The notes beneath the pieces are model-generated. The model made no database searches and had not been told where the DNA came from. It saw only the letters and a program-made list of their open reading frames with translations. Position numbers and translations under genes: made by a program. Below, piece after piece: positions 35,401 through 48,883 of a stretch of 64,000 bases of DNA (positions within the stretch are counted from its first letter, which is position 1; the number at the start of each line of letters is the position of its first letter). The DNA is from Euptelea pleiosperma (taxonomy: Eukaryota; Streptophyta; Magnoliopsida; Ranunculales; Eupteleaceae). The stretch is from contig JASUTR010000091.1 in NCBI GenBank assembly GCA_035048495.1, positions 62,001 to 126,000 of the forward strand. Reading direction: 5' to 3'.

Positions 35401-36770
35401 AGTAATGGAAGAGTTTGAGTCCAATTACGAGGTCCGGTTGCGAAAAAGTCACAAGTTATAGGCTTCGGAATGTAACTCACAAACTGAGTCCAATTTGAGA
35501 CGTTGACGCACGGATGGAGCTAACTTCTTTCGACTGTCCCGAATCTTGTTCCAACACTTTAAATGTGTTGAAACAATAGTAATGGAAGAGTTTGAGTCCA
35601 ATTACGAGGTCCGGTTGCGAAAAAGTCACAAGTTATAGGCTTCGGAATGTAACTCACAAACTGAGCCCAATTTGTGACTTTGACGCACGGATGGAGCTAA
35701 TTTGTTTCGACTGTCCCGAATCTTGTTCCAACGCTTCAAATGTTTTGAAACAATATTAATGGAAGAGTTTGAGTAAAATTATGAGGTCCGGTTGCGACAA
35801 AGTCACAATTTATAGGCTTCGGAATGTAACACACAAACTGAGTCCATTTTGAGACGTTGACGCACGGATGGACCTAACTTGTTTCGACTGTCACGAATCT
35901 TGTTCCAACACTTCAAATGTGTTGAAACAATAGTAATGGAAGAGTTTGAGTCTAATTATAAGGTCCGGTTACGAAAAAGTCACAAGTTAAATACTTCGGA
36001 ATGGAACACAAACTGGGTCCAATTTGAGACGTTGACGAACGGATGGAGCTAACTTGTTTCAACTGTCCGAATCTTGTTCCAACACTTCAAATCTGTTGAA
36101 ACAATAGTAATGGAGGAGTTTGAGTCCAATTACGTGGTCCGATTGCGAAAAAGTCAATAATTATAGGCTTACGAATGAAAAACACAAACTGATTCCAATT
36201 AGAAATATTGACGAACGAATAGAGCAAACTTGTTCCGCCTGTCCCGAATCTTCTTCTAATACTTCAAATTTGTTGAAAAAATAATAATGGAAGAGTTTGA
36301 GTCCAATTACGAGGTCCGGTTGCGAAAAAGTCACAAGTTATAGGCTTCGGAATGTAACACACAAACTGAGTCCAATTTGAGACGTTGACGCACGGATGGA
36401 GCTAACTTATTTCGACTGTCCCGAATCTTGTTCCAACACTTCAAATGTGTTGAAACAATAGTAATGGAAGAGTTTGAGTCCAATTACGAGGTTCGGTTGC
36501 GAAAAAGTCACAAGTTATAGGCTTCGGAATGTAACACACAAACTGAATCCAATTTGAGACGTTGACGCACGAATAGAGCTAACATGTTTCGACTGTCCCG
36601 AATCTTGTTCCAACATTCAAATGTGTTGAAACAATAGTAATGGAAGAGTTTGAGTCCAATTACGAGGTCCGATTGCGAAAAAGTCACAAGTTATAGGCTT
36701 CGGAATGTGACTCACAAACTGAGTCCAAGTAATGACATTGACGCACGGATGGAGCTAACTTCTTTCAACT
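35401..36770 (+). repeat. B-to-C transition segment with X-Z pair
   Basis: Holds C-type monomers, the X-Z pair at 35,958-36,291 and one monomer (GAGGTTCGG type) absent from the later C units: Z to Z is 6,003 bp from here to C1's end, 177 more than the 5,826-bp C period. It is present almost unchanged at about 932-2,301. Confidence 0.75.
35958..36291 (+). repeat. X-Z monomer pair at the B-to-C transition
   Basis: Counterpart of the pair at 1,489 at the 34,469-bp offset. Private GGTTACGAAAAAG and AAGTTAAATACTTC occur in its X half. Confidence 0.85.
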
Positions 36771-38075
36771 GTCCATAATCTTGTTCCAACACTTGAAATG
36801 TTTTGAAACAATAGTAATGGAAGAGTTTGAGTAAAATTATGAGGTCCGGTTGCGACAAAGTCACAATTTATAGGCTTCGGAATGTAACACACAAACTGAG
36901 TCCAGTTTGAGACGTTGACGCACGGATGGACCTAACTTGTTTCGACTGTCACGAATCTTGTTCCAACACTTCAAATGTGTTGAAACAATAGTAATGGAAG
37001 AGTTTGAGTCCAATTACGAGGTCCGGTTGCGAAAAAGTCACAAGTTATAGGCTTCGGAATGTAACACACAAACTGAATCCAATTTGAGACGTTGACGCAC
37101 GAATAGAGCTAACATGTTTCGACTGTCCCGAATCTTGTTCCAACATTCAAATGTGTTGAAACAATAGTAATGGAAGAGTTTGAGTCCAATTATGAGGTCC
37201 GGTTGCGAAAAAGTCACAAGTTATAGGCTTCGGAATGTAACACACAAACTGAGTCCAATTAAACACATTGACGCACGGATGGAGCTAACTTGCTTCGACT
37301 GCCCCGAATCTTGTTCCAACACTTCAAATATGTTGAAACAATAGTAATGGAAGAATTCGAGTCTAATTACGATGTCCAGTTGCGAAAAAGTCACAAGTTA
37401 TAGGCTTCAGAATGTAACACACAAACTGAGTCCAATTAAAGAAATTGACGCCCGGATGGAGCTAACTTGTTTCGACTGCCCCGAATCTTGTTCCAACACT
37501 TCAAATGTGTTGAAACAATAGTAATGGAAGAGTTTGAGTCCGATTACGAGGTCCGGTAGCGAAAAAGTCACAAGTTATAGGCTTCGGAATGTAACACACA
37601 AACTGAATCCAATTGGAGACGTTGACGCACGAATGGAGCTAACATGTTTCGACTATCCCGAATCTTGTTCCAACATTCAAATGTGTTGAAACAATAGTAA
37701 TGGAAGAGTTTGAGTCCAATTATGAGGTCCGGTTGTGAAAAAGTCACAAGTTATAGGCTTCGGAATGTAACACACAAACTAAGTCCAATTAAACACATTG
37801 ACGCACGGATGGAGCTAACTTGTTTCGACTGCCTCGAATCTTGTTCCAACACTGCAAATGTGTTGAAACAATAGTAATGGAAGAATTCGAGTTTAATTAC
37901 GAGGTCCGGTTGCGAAAAAGTCATAAATTATAGGCTTCAGAATGTAACACACAAACTGAGTCAAATTTGAGACGTTGACGCACGGATGGAGCTAACTTGT
38001 TTCGACTGTCCCAAATATTGTTCCAACACTTCAAATCTGTTGAAACAATAGTAATGGAAGAGTTTGAGTCTAATT

Positions 38076-38175
38076 ATAAGGTCCGGTTGCGAAAAAGTCA
38101 CAAGTTATATACTTCGGAATGGAACACAAACTGTGTCCAATTTGAGACGTTGACGAACGGATGGAGCTAACTTAT
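38076..38175 (+). repeat. X monomer of C unit 1 (no Z)
   Basis: ATAAGGTCCGG with AACACAAACTGTG. It is followed by TTATTTCGACTGTCCC, the monomer that normally comes after Z, as if Z had been removed from an ancestral X-Z-follower trio. Confidence 0.75.
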
Positions 38176-41100
38176 TTCGACTGTCCCGAATCTTGTTCCA
38201 ACACTTCAAATGTGTTGAAACAATAGTAATGGAAGAGTTTGAGTCCAATTACGAGGTCCGATTGCGAAAAAGTCACAAGTTATAGGCTTCGGAATGTGAC
38301 TCACAAACTGAGTCCAAGTAAAGACATTGACGCACGGATGGAGCTAACTTCTTTCGACTGTCCCTAATCTAGTTCCAACACTTGAAATGTTTTGAAACAA
38401 TAGTAATGGAAGAGTTTGAGTAAAATTATGAGGTCCGGTTGCGACAAAGTCACAATTTATAGGCTTCGGAATGTAACACACAAACTGAGTCCATTTTGAG
38501 ACGTTGACGCACGGATGGACCTAACTTGTTTCGACTGTCACGAATCTTGTTCCAACACTTCAAATGTGTTGAAACAATAGTAATGGAAGAGTTTGAGTCC
38601 AATTACGAGGTCCGGTTGCGAAAAAGTCACAAGTTATAGGCTTCGGAATGTAACACACAAACTGAATCCAATTTGAGACGTTGACGCACGAATGGAGCTA
38701 ACATGTTTCGACTATCCCGAATCTTGTTCCAACATTCAAATGTGTTGAAACAATAGTAATGGAAGAGTTTGAGTCCAATTATGAGGTCCGGTTGCGAAAA
38801 AGTCACAAGTTATAGGCTTCAGAATGTAACACACAAACTGAGTCCAATTAAACACATTGACGCACGGATGGAGCTAACTTGCTTCGACTGCCCCGAATCT
38901 TGTTCCAACACTTCAAATATGTTGAAACAATAGTAATGGAAGAATTCGAGTCTAATTACGATGTCCGGTTGCGAAAAAGTCACAAGTTATAGGCTTCAGA
39001 ATGTAACACACAAACTGAGTCCAATTAAAGAAATTGACGCCCGGATGGAGCTAACTTGTTTCGACTGCCCCGAATCTTGTTCCAACACTTCAAATGTGTT
39101 GAAACAATAGTAATGGAAGAGTTTGAGTCCAATTACGAGGTCCGGTTGCGAAAAAGTCACAAGTTATAGGCTTCTGAATGTAACACACAAACTGAGTCCA
39201 ATTTGAGACGTTGACGCACGGATGGAGCTAACTTGTTTCGACTGTCCCGAATCTTGTTCCAACACTTTAAATGTGTTGAAACAATAGTAATAGAAGAGTT
39301 TGTGTCCAATTACGAGGTCCGATTGCGAAAAAGTTACAAGTTATAGGCTTCTGAATGTAACACAAAAACTTAGTCCAATTAATGACATTGACGCACGGAT
39401 GGAGGCAACTTGTTTCGACTGCTCCTAATCTTGTTCCAACACTTCAAATGTGTTGAAACAATAGTAATGGAAGAGTATGAGTCCAATTACGAGGTCCGGT
39501 TGCGAAAAAGTCACAACTTATAGGCTTCTGAATGTAACACACAAACTGAGTCCAATTTGAGACGTTGACGCACGGATGGAGCAAACATGTTTCGACTGTC
39601 CCGAATCTTGTTTCAACACTTCAAATGTGTTGAAACAATAGTAATGGAAGAGTTTGTGTCCAATTATGAGGTCCGATTGCGAAAAAGTCACAAGTTATAG
39701 GCTTCGGAATGTAACACACAAACTGAGTCCAATTTGAGACATTGACGCACGGATGGAGCTAACTAGTTTCGACTGTCCCGAATCTTGTTCCAACACTTTA
39801 AATGTGTTGAAACAATAGTAATGGAAGAGTTTGAGTCCAATTACGAGGTCCGGTTGCGAAAAAGTCACAAGTTATAGGCTTCGGAATGTAACTCACAAAC
39901 TGAGTCCAATTTGAGACGTTGACGCACGGATGGAGCTAACTTCTTTCGACTGTCCCGAATCTTGTTCCAACACTTTAAATGTGTTGAAACAATAGTAATG
40001 GAAGAGTTTGAGTCCAATTACGAGGTCCGGTTGCGAAAAAGTCACAAGTTATAGGCTTCGAAATGTAACTCACAAACTGAGCCCAATTTGTGACGTTGAC
40101 GCACGGATGGAGCTAATTTGTTTCGACTGTCCCGAATCTTGTTCCAACGCTTCAAATGTTTTGAAACAATATTAATAGAAGAGTTTGAGTAAAATTATGA
40201 GGTCCGGTTGCGACAAAGTCACAATTTATAGGCTTCGGAATATAACACACAAACTGAGTCCATTTTGAGACGTTGACGCACGGATGGACCTAACTTGTTT
40301 CGACTGTCACGAATCTTGTTCCAACACTTCAAATGTGTTGAAACAATAGTAATGGAAGAGTTTGAGTCCAATTACGAGATTCGGTTGCGAAAAAGTCACA
40401 AGTTATAGGCTTCGGAATGTAACACACAAACTGAATCCAATTTGAGACGTTGACGCACGAATAGAGCTAACATGTTTCGACTGTCCCGAATCCTGTTCCA
40501 ACATTAAAATGTGTTGAAACAATAGTAATGGAAGAGTTTGAGTCCAATTATGAGGTCCGGTTGCGAAAAAGTCACAAGTTATAGGCTTCGGAATGTAACA
40601 CACAAACTGAGTCCAATTAAACACATTGACGCACGGATGGAGCTAACTTGCTTCGAATGCCCCGAATCTTGTTCCAACACTTCAAATATGTTGAAACAAT
40701 AGTAATGGAAGAATTCGAGTCTAATTACGATGTCCGGTTGCGAAAAAGTCACAACTTATTGGCTTCAGAATGTAACACACAAACTGAGTCCAATTAAAGA
40801 AATTGACGCCCGGATGGAGCTAACTTGTTTCGACTGCCCCGAATCTTCTTCCAACACTTCAAATATTTTGAAACAATAGTAATGGAAGAGTTTGAGTCCA
40901 ATTACGAGGTCTGGTTGCGAAAAAGTCCCAAGTTATAGGATTCTGAATGTAACACACAAACTGAGTCCAATTTGAGACGTTGACGCACGGATTGAGCTAA
41001 CTTGTTTCGACTGTTCCGAATCATGTTCCAACACTTTAAATGTGTTGAAACAATAGTAATGGAAGAGTTTGAGTCCAATTACGAGGTCCGATTGCGAAAA

Positions 41101-42134
41101 AGTCACAAGTTATAGGCTTCGGAATGTAACACACAGAGTCCAATTTGAGACGTTGACGCACGGATGGAGCTAACTTGTTTCGACTGTCCCGAATCTTGTT
41201 CCAACACTTTAAATGTGTTGAAAAATAGTAATGGAAGGGTTTGAGTCCAATTACGAGGTCCGGTTGCGAAAAAGTCACAAGTTATAGGCTTCGGAATGTA
41301 ACACACAAACTGAGTCCAATTTGAGACGTTGACGCACGGATGGAGCTAACTTGTTTCGACTGTCCCAAATCTTGTTCCAACACTTTAAATGTGTTGAAAA
41401 ATAGTAATGGAAGAGTTTGAGTAAAATTATGAGGTCCGGTTGCGACAAAGTCACAATTTATAGGCTTCGGAATGTAACACACAAACTGAGTCCATTTTGA
41501 GACGTTGACGCACGAATGGAGCTAACATGTTTCGACTATCCCGAATCATGTTCCAACATTCAAATGTGTTGAAACAATAGTAATGGAAGAGTTTGAGTCC
41601 AATTACGAGGTCCGGTTGCGAAAAAGTCACAAGTTATAGGCTTCGGAATGTAACACACAAACTGAATCCAATTTGAGACGTTGACGCACGAATGGAGCTA
41701 ACATGTTTCGACTATCCCGAATCTTGTTCCAACATTCAAATGTGTTGAAACAATAGTAATGGAAGAGTTTGAGTCCAATTATGAGGTCCGGTTGTTAAAA
41801 AGTCACAAGTTATAGGCTTCGGAATGTACCACACAAACTAAGTCCAATTAAACACATTGACGTACGGATGGAGCTAACTTGTTTCGACTGCCCCGAATCT
41901 TGTTCCAACACTGCAAATGTGTTGAAACAATAGTAATGGAAGAATTCGAGTTTAATTACGAGGTCCGGTTGCGAAAAAGTCATAAATTATAGGCTTCAGA
42001 ATGTAACACACAAACTGAGTCCAATTTGAGACGTTGACGCACGGATGGAGCTAACTTGTTTCGACTATCCCAAATATTGTTCCAACACTTCAAATCTGTT
42101 GAAACAATAGTAATGGAGGAGTTTGAGTCCAATT

Positions 42135-42293
42135 ACGTGGTCCGATTGCGAAAAAGTCAATAATTATAGGCTTACGAATGAAAAACACAAACTGATTCAA
42201 TTAGAAATATTGACGAACAAATAGAGCAAACTTGTTCCGCCTGTCCCGAATCTTCTTCTAATACTTCAAATTTGTTGAAAAAGTAATAATATA
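42135..42293 (+). repeat. Z monomer of C unit 1
   Basis: C-type Z, with CTGATTCAATTAG (one base shorter), GAACAAATAGAGC and GAAAAAGTAATAATATAAGAG at the end. These marks separate the C-unit Z copies from those in regions A and D. Confidence 0.8.
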
Positions 42294-43900
42294 AGAGTTT
42301 GAGTCCAATTACGAGGTCCGGTTGCGAAAAAGTCACAAGTTATAGGCTTCGGAATGTAACACATAAACTGAGTCTAATTTGAGACGTTGACGCACGGATG
42401 GAGCTAACTTATTTCGACTGTCCCGAATCTTGTTCCAACACTTCAAATGTGTTGAAACAATAGTAATGGAAGAGTTTGAGTCCAATTACGAGGTCCGATT
42501 GCGAAAAAGTCACAAGTTATAGGCTTCGGAATGTGACTCACAAACTGAGTCCAAGTAATGACATTGACGCACGGATGGAGCTAACTTCTTTCAACTGTCC
42601 ATAATCTTGTTCCAACACTTGAAATGTTTTGAAACAATAGTAATGGAAGAGTTTGAGTAAAATTATGAGGTCCGGTTGCGACAAAGTCACAATTTATAGG
42701 CTTCGGAATGTAACACACAAACTGAGTCCAGTTTGAGACGTTGACGCACGGATGGACCTAACTTGTTTCGACTGTCACGAATCTTGTTCCAACACTTCAA
42801 ATGTGTTGAAACAATAGTAATGGAAGAGTTTGAGTCCAATTACGAGGTCCGGTTGCGAAAAAGTCACAAGTTATAGGCTTCGGAATGTAACACACAAACT
42901 GAATCCAATTTGAGACGTTGACGCACGAATAGAGCTAACATGTTTCGACTGTCCCGAATCTTGTTCCAACATTCAAATGTGTTGAAACAATAGTAATGGA
43001 AGAGTTTGAGTCCAATTATGAGGTCCGGTTGCGAAAAAGTCACAAGTTATAGGCTTCGGAATGTAACACACAAACTGAGTCCAATTAAACACATTGACGC
43101 ACGGATGGAGCTAACTTGCTTCGACTGCCCCGAATCTTGTTCCAACACTTCAAATATGTTGAAACAATAGTAATGGAAGAATTCGAGTCTAATTACGATG
43201 TCCAGTTGCGAAAAAGTCACAAGTTATAGGCTTCAGAATGTAACACACAAACTGAGTCCAATTAAAGAAATTGACGCCCGGATGGAGCTAACTTGTTTCG
43301 ACTGCCCCGAATCTTGTTCCAACACTTCAAATGTGTTGAAACAATAGTAATGGAAGAGTTTGAGTCCGATTACGAGGTCCGGTAGCGAAAAAGTCACAAG
43401 TTATAGGCTTCGGAATGTAACACACAAACTGAATCCAATTGGAGACGTTGACGCACGAATGGAGCTAACATGTTTCGACTATCCCGAATCTTGTTCCAAC
43501 ATTCAAATGTGTTGAAACAATAGTAATGGAAGAGTTTGAGTCCAATTATGAGGTCCGGTTGTGAAAAAGTCACAAGTTATAGGCTTCGGAATGTAACACA
43601 CAAACTAAGTCCAATTAAACACATTGACGCACGGATGGAGCTAACTTGTTTCGACTGCCCCGAATCTTGTTCCAACACTGCAAATGTGTTGAAACAATAG
43701 TAATGGAAGAATTCGAGTTTAATTACGAGGTCCGGTTGCGAAAAGTCATAAATTATAGGCTTCAGAATGTAACACACAAACTGAGTCAAATTTGAGACGT
43801 TGACGCACGGATGGAGCTAACTTGTTTCGACTGTCCCAAATATTGTTCCAACACTTCAAATCTGTTGAAACAATAGTAATGGAAGAGTTTGAGTCTAATT

Positions 43901-44000
43901 ATAAGGTCCGGTTGCGAAAAAGTCACAAGTTATATACTTCGGAATGGAACACAAACTGTGTCCAATTTGAGACGTTGACGAACGGATGGAGCTAACTTAT
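43901..44000 (+). repeat. X monomer of C unit 2 (no Z)
   Basis: Lies 5,825 bp after its unit 1 counterpart, with the same flanks. Confidence 0.75.
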
Positions 44001-47000
44001 TTCGACTGTCCCGAATCTTGTTCCAACACTTCAAATGTGTTGAAACAATAGTAATGGAAGAGTTTGAGTCCAATTACGAGGTCCGATTGCGAAAAAGTCA
44101 CAAGTTATAGGCTTCGGAATGTGACTCACAAACTGAGTCCAAGTAAAGACATTGACGCACGGATGGAGCTAACTTCTTTCGACTGTCCCTAATCTAGTTC
44201 CAACACTTGAAATGTTTTGAAACAATAGTAATGGAAGAGTTTGAGTAAAATTATGAGGTCCGGTTGCGACAAAGTCACAATTTATAGGCTTCGGAATGTA
44301 ACACACAAACTGAGTCCATTTTGAGACGTTGACGCACGGATGGACCTAACTTGTTTCGACTGTCACGAATCTTGTTCCAACACTTCAAATGTGTTGAAAC
44401 AATAGTAATGGAAGAGTTTGAGTCCAATTACGAGGTCCGGTTGCGAAAAAGTCACAAGTTATAGGCTTCGGAATGTAACACACAAACTGAATCCAATTTG
44501 AGACGTTGACGCACGAATGGAGCTAACATGTTTCGACTATCCCGAATCTTGTTCCAACATTCAAATGTGTTGAAACAATAGTAATGGAAGAGTTTGAGTC
44601 CAATTATGAGGTCCGGTTGCGAAAAAGTCACAAGTTATAGGCTTCAGAATGTAACACACAAACTGAGTCCAATTAAACACATTGACGCACGGATGGAGCT
44701 AACTTGCTTCGACTGCCCCGAATCTTGTTCCAACACTTCAAATATGTTGAAACAATAGTAATGGAAGAATTCGAGTCTAATTACGATGTCCGGTTGCGAA
44801 AAAGTCACAAGTTATAGGCTTCAGAATGTAACACACAAACTGAGTCCAATTAAAGAAATTGACGCCCGGATGGAGCTAACTTGTTTCGACTGCCCCGAAT
44901 CTTGTTCCAACACTTCAAATGTGTTGAAACAATAGTAATGGAAGAGTTTGAGTCCAATTACGAGGTCCGGTTGCGAAAAAGTCACAAGTTATAGGCTTCT
45001 GAATGTAACACACAAACTGAGTCCAATTTGAGACGTTGACGCACGGATGGAGCTAACTTGTTTCGACTGTCCCGAATCTTGTTCCAACACTTTAAATGTG
45101 TTGAAACAATAGTAATAGAAGAGTTTGTGTCCAATTACGAGGTCCGATTGCGAAAAAGTTACAAGTTATAGGCTTCTGAATGTAACACAAAAACTTAGTC
45201 CAATTAATGACATTGACGCACGGATGGAGGCAACTTGTTTCGACTGCTCCTAATCTTGTTCCAACACTTCAAATGTGTTGAAACAATAGTAATGGAAGAG
45301 TATGAGTCCAATTACGAGGTCCGGTTGCGAAAAAGTCACAACTTATAGGCTTCTGAATGTAACACACAAACTGAGTCCAATTTGAGACGTTGACGCACGG
45401 ATGGAGCAAACATGTTTCGACTGTCCCGAATCTTGTTTCAACACTTCAAATGTGTTGAAACAATAGTAATGGAAGAGTTTGTGTCCAATTATTAGGTCCG
45501 ATTGCGAAAAAGTCACAAGTTATAGGCTTCGGAATGTAACACACAAACTGAGTCCAATTTGAGACATTGACGCACGGATGGAGCTAACTAGTTTCGACTG
45601 TCCCGAATCTTGTTCCAACACTTTAAATGTGTTGAAACAATAGTAATGGAAGAGTTTGAGTCCAATTACGAGGTCCGGTTGCGAAAAAGTCACAAGTTAT
45701 AGGCTTCGGAATGTAACTCACAAACTGAGTCCAATTTGAGACGTTGACGCACGGATGGAGCTAACTTCTTTCGACTGTCCCGAATCTTGTTCCAACACTT
45801 TAAATGTGTTGAAACAATAGTAATGGAAGAGTTTGAGTCCAATTACGAGGTCCGGTTGCGAAAAAGTCACAAGTTATAGGCTTCGAAATGTAACTCACAA
45901 ACTGAGCCCAATTTGTGACGTTGACGCACGGATGGAGCTAATTTGTTTCGACTGTCCCGAATCTTGTTCCAACGCTTCAAATGTTTTGAAACAATATTAA
46001 TGGAAGAGTTTGAGTAAAATTATGAGGTCCGGTTGCGACAAAGTCACAATTTATAGGCTTCGGAATATAACACACAAACTGAGTCCATTTTGAGACGTTG
46101 ACGCACGGATGGACCTAACTTGTTTCGACTGTCACGAATCTTGTTCCAACACTTCAAATGTGTTGAAACAATAGTAATGGAAGAGTTTGAGTCCAATTAC
46201 GAGGTCCGGTTGCGAAAAAGTCACAAGTTATAGGCTTCGGAATGTAACACACAAACTGAATCCAATTTGAGACGTTGACGCACGAATAGAGCTAACATGT
46301 TTCGACTGTCCCGAATCCTGTTCCAACATTAAAATGTGTTGAAACAATAGTAATGGAAGAGTTTGAGTCCAATTATGAGGTCCGGTTGCGAAAAAGTCAC
46401 AAGTTATAGGCTTCGGAATGTAACACACAAACTGAGTCCAATTAAACACATTGACGCACGGATGGAGCTAACTTGCTTCGAATGCCCCGAATCTTGTTCC
46501 AACACTTCAAATATGTTGAAACAATAGTAATGGAAGAATTCGAGTCTAATTACGATGTCCGGTTGCGAAAAAGTCACAACTTATTGGCTTCAGAATGTAA
46601 CACACAAACTGAGTCCAATTAAAGAAATTGACGCCCGGATGGAGCTAACTTGTTTCGACTGCCCCGAATCTTCTTCCAACACTTCAAATATTTTGAAACA
46701 ATAGTAATGGAAGAGTTTGAGTCCAATTACGAGGTCTGGTTGCGAAAAAGTCCCAAGTTATAGGATTCTGAATGTAACACACAAACTGAGTCCAATTTGA
46801 GACGTTGACGCACGGATTGAGCTAACTTGTTTCGACTGTTCCGAATCATGTTCCAACACTTTAAATGTGTTGAAACAATAGTAATGGAAGAGTTTGAGTC
46901 CAATTACGAGGTCCGATTGCGAAAAAGTCACAAGTTATAGGCTTCGGAATGTAACACACAGAGTCCAATTTGAGACGTTGACGCACGGATGGAGCTAACT

Positions 47001-47959
47001 TGTTTCGACTGTCCCGAATCTTGTTCCAACACTTTAAATGTGTTGAAAAATAGTAATGGAAGGGTTTGAGTCCAATTACGAGGTCCGGTTGCGAAAAAGT
47101 CACAAGTTATAGGCTTCGGAATGTAACACACAAACTGAGTCCAATTTGAGACGTTGACGCACGGATGGAGCTAACTTGTTTCGACTGTCCCAAATCTTGT
47201 TCCAACACTTTAAATGTGTTGAAAAATAGTAATGGAAGAGTTTGAGTAAAATTATGAGGTCCGGTTGCGACAAAGTCACAATTTATAGGCTTCGGAATGT
47301 AACACACAAACTGAGTCCATTTTGAGACGTTGACGCACGAATCGAGCTAACATGTTTCGACTATCCCGAATCATGTTCCAACATTCAAATGTGTTGAAAC
47401 AATAGTAATGGAAGAGTTTGAGTCCAATTACGAGGTCCGGTTGCGAAAAAGTCACAAGTTATAGGCTTCGGAATGTAACACACAAACTGAATCCAATTTG
47501 AGACGTTGACGCACGAATGGAGCTAACATGTTTCGACTATCCCGAATCTTGTTCCAACATTCAAATGTGTTGAAACAATAGTAATGGAAGAGTTTGAGTC
47601 CAATTATGAGGTCCGGTTGTGAAAAAGTCACAAGTTATAGGCTTCGGAATGTACCACACAAACTAAGTCCAATTAAACACATTGACGTACGGATGGAGCT
47701 AACTTGTTTCGACTGCCCCGAATCTTGTTCCAACACTGCAAATGTGTTGAAACAATAGTAATGGAAGAATTCGAGTTTAATTACGAGGTCCGGTTGCGAA
47801 AAAGTCATAAATTATAGGCTTCAGAATGTAACACACAAACTGAGTCCAATTTGAGACGTTGACGCACGGATGGAGCTAACTTGTTTCGACTATCCCAAAT
47901 ATTGTTCCAACACTTCAAATCTGTTGAAACAATAGTAATGGAGGAGTTTGAGTCCAATT

Positions 47960-48118
47960 ACGTGGTCCGATTGCGAAAAAGTCAATAATTATAGGCTTAC
48001 GAATGAAAAACACAAACTGATTCAATTAGAAATATTGACGAACAAATAGAGCAAACTTGTTCCGCCTGTCCCGAATCTTCTTCTAATACTTCAAATTTGT
48101 TGAAAAAGTAATAATATA
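47960..48118 (+). repeat. Z monomer of C unit 2
   Basis: C-type Z with GAACAAATAGAGC, 5,825 bp after the unit 1 copy. Confidence 0.8.
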
Positions 48119-48775
48119 AGAGTTTGAGTCCAATTACGAGGTCCGGTTGCGAAAAAGTCACAAGTTATAGGCTTCGGAATGTAACACATAAACTGAGTCC
48201 AATTTGAGACGTTGACGCACGGATGGAGCTAACTTATTTCGACTGTCCCGAATCTTGTTCCAACACTTCAAATGTGTTGAAACAATAGTAATGGAAGAGT
48301 TTGAGTCCAATTACGAGGTCCGATTGCGAAAAAGTCACAAGTTATAGGCTTCGGAATGTGACTCACAAACTGAGTCCAAGTAATGACATTGACGCACGGA
48401 TGGAGCTAACTTCTTTCAACTGTCCATAATCTTGTTCCAACACTTGAAATGTTTTGAAACAATAGTAATGGAAGAGTTTGAGTAAAATTATGAGGTCCGG
48501 TTGCGACAAAGTCACAATTTATAGGCTTCGGAATGTAACATACAAACTGAGTCCAGTTTGAGACGTTGACGCACGGATGGACCTAACTTGTTTCGACTGT
48601 CACGAATCTTGTTCCAACACTTCAAATGTGTTGAAACAATAGTAATGGAAGAGTTTGAGTCCAATTACGAGGTCCGGTTGCGAAAAAGTCACAAGTTATA
48701 GGCTTCGGAATGTAACACACAAACTGAATCCAATTTGAGACGTTGACGCACGAATAGAGCTAACATGTTTCGACT

Positions 48776-48883
48776 GTCCCGAATCTTGTTCCAACATTCA
48801 AATGTGTTGAAACAATAGTAATGGAAGAGTTTGAGTCCAATTATGAGGTCCGGTTGCGAAAAAGTCACAAGTTATAGGCTTCA
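48776..48883. other. In-register recombination interval of the nine-monomer deletion
   Basis: Left of this interval the sequence has CGAATAGAGC and ACTGTCCCG, as at about 37,120 in C unit 1. Right of it, it has TTCAGAATG, as at about 38,820 in C unit 1. The intervening ~105 bases do not discriminate between the two parents, which is the signature of unequal homologous exchange. Confidence 0.75.

Larger units (their letters stand above)
36771..42596 (+). repeat. HOR C unit 1 (5,826 bp, 33 monomers)
   Basis: Runs from GTCCATAATC to the next copy. Order of marker monomers: GATGTCCAGTTG, GGTAGCGAAAA, X (38,076), CTAATCTAGTTCC, GTTACAAG, GAGGCAACTTG, ATATAACACAC, GAATGCCCC, TCCCAAGTTATAGGATTC, a short ACACACAGAGTCC monomer, two GTTGAAAAATAG monomers, then Z (42,135). 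The GCTTCAAATGTTTT and ACTTATTGG monomers also occur in B, so the C unit combines a B-like half with an X/Z half. Private bases include GAGATTCGG at about 40,377 and GTTGTTAAAAAG at about 41,794. Confidence 0.85.
42597..48421 (+). repeat. HOR C unit 2 (5,825 bp, 33 monomers)
   Basis: Aligns with unit 1 over its full length. The one-base difference in length comes from GCGAAAAGTC in place of GCGAAAAAGTC at about 43,740. X lies at 43,901 and Z at 47,960. A private ATCGAGC occurs at about 47,341. It shares AATTATTAGGTCCGATTG (about 45,490) with units 3 and 4 but not with unit 1. Confidence 0.85.
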
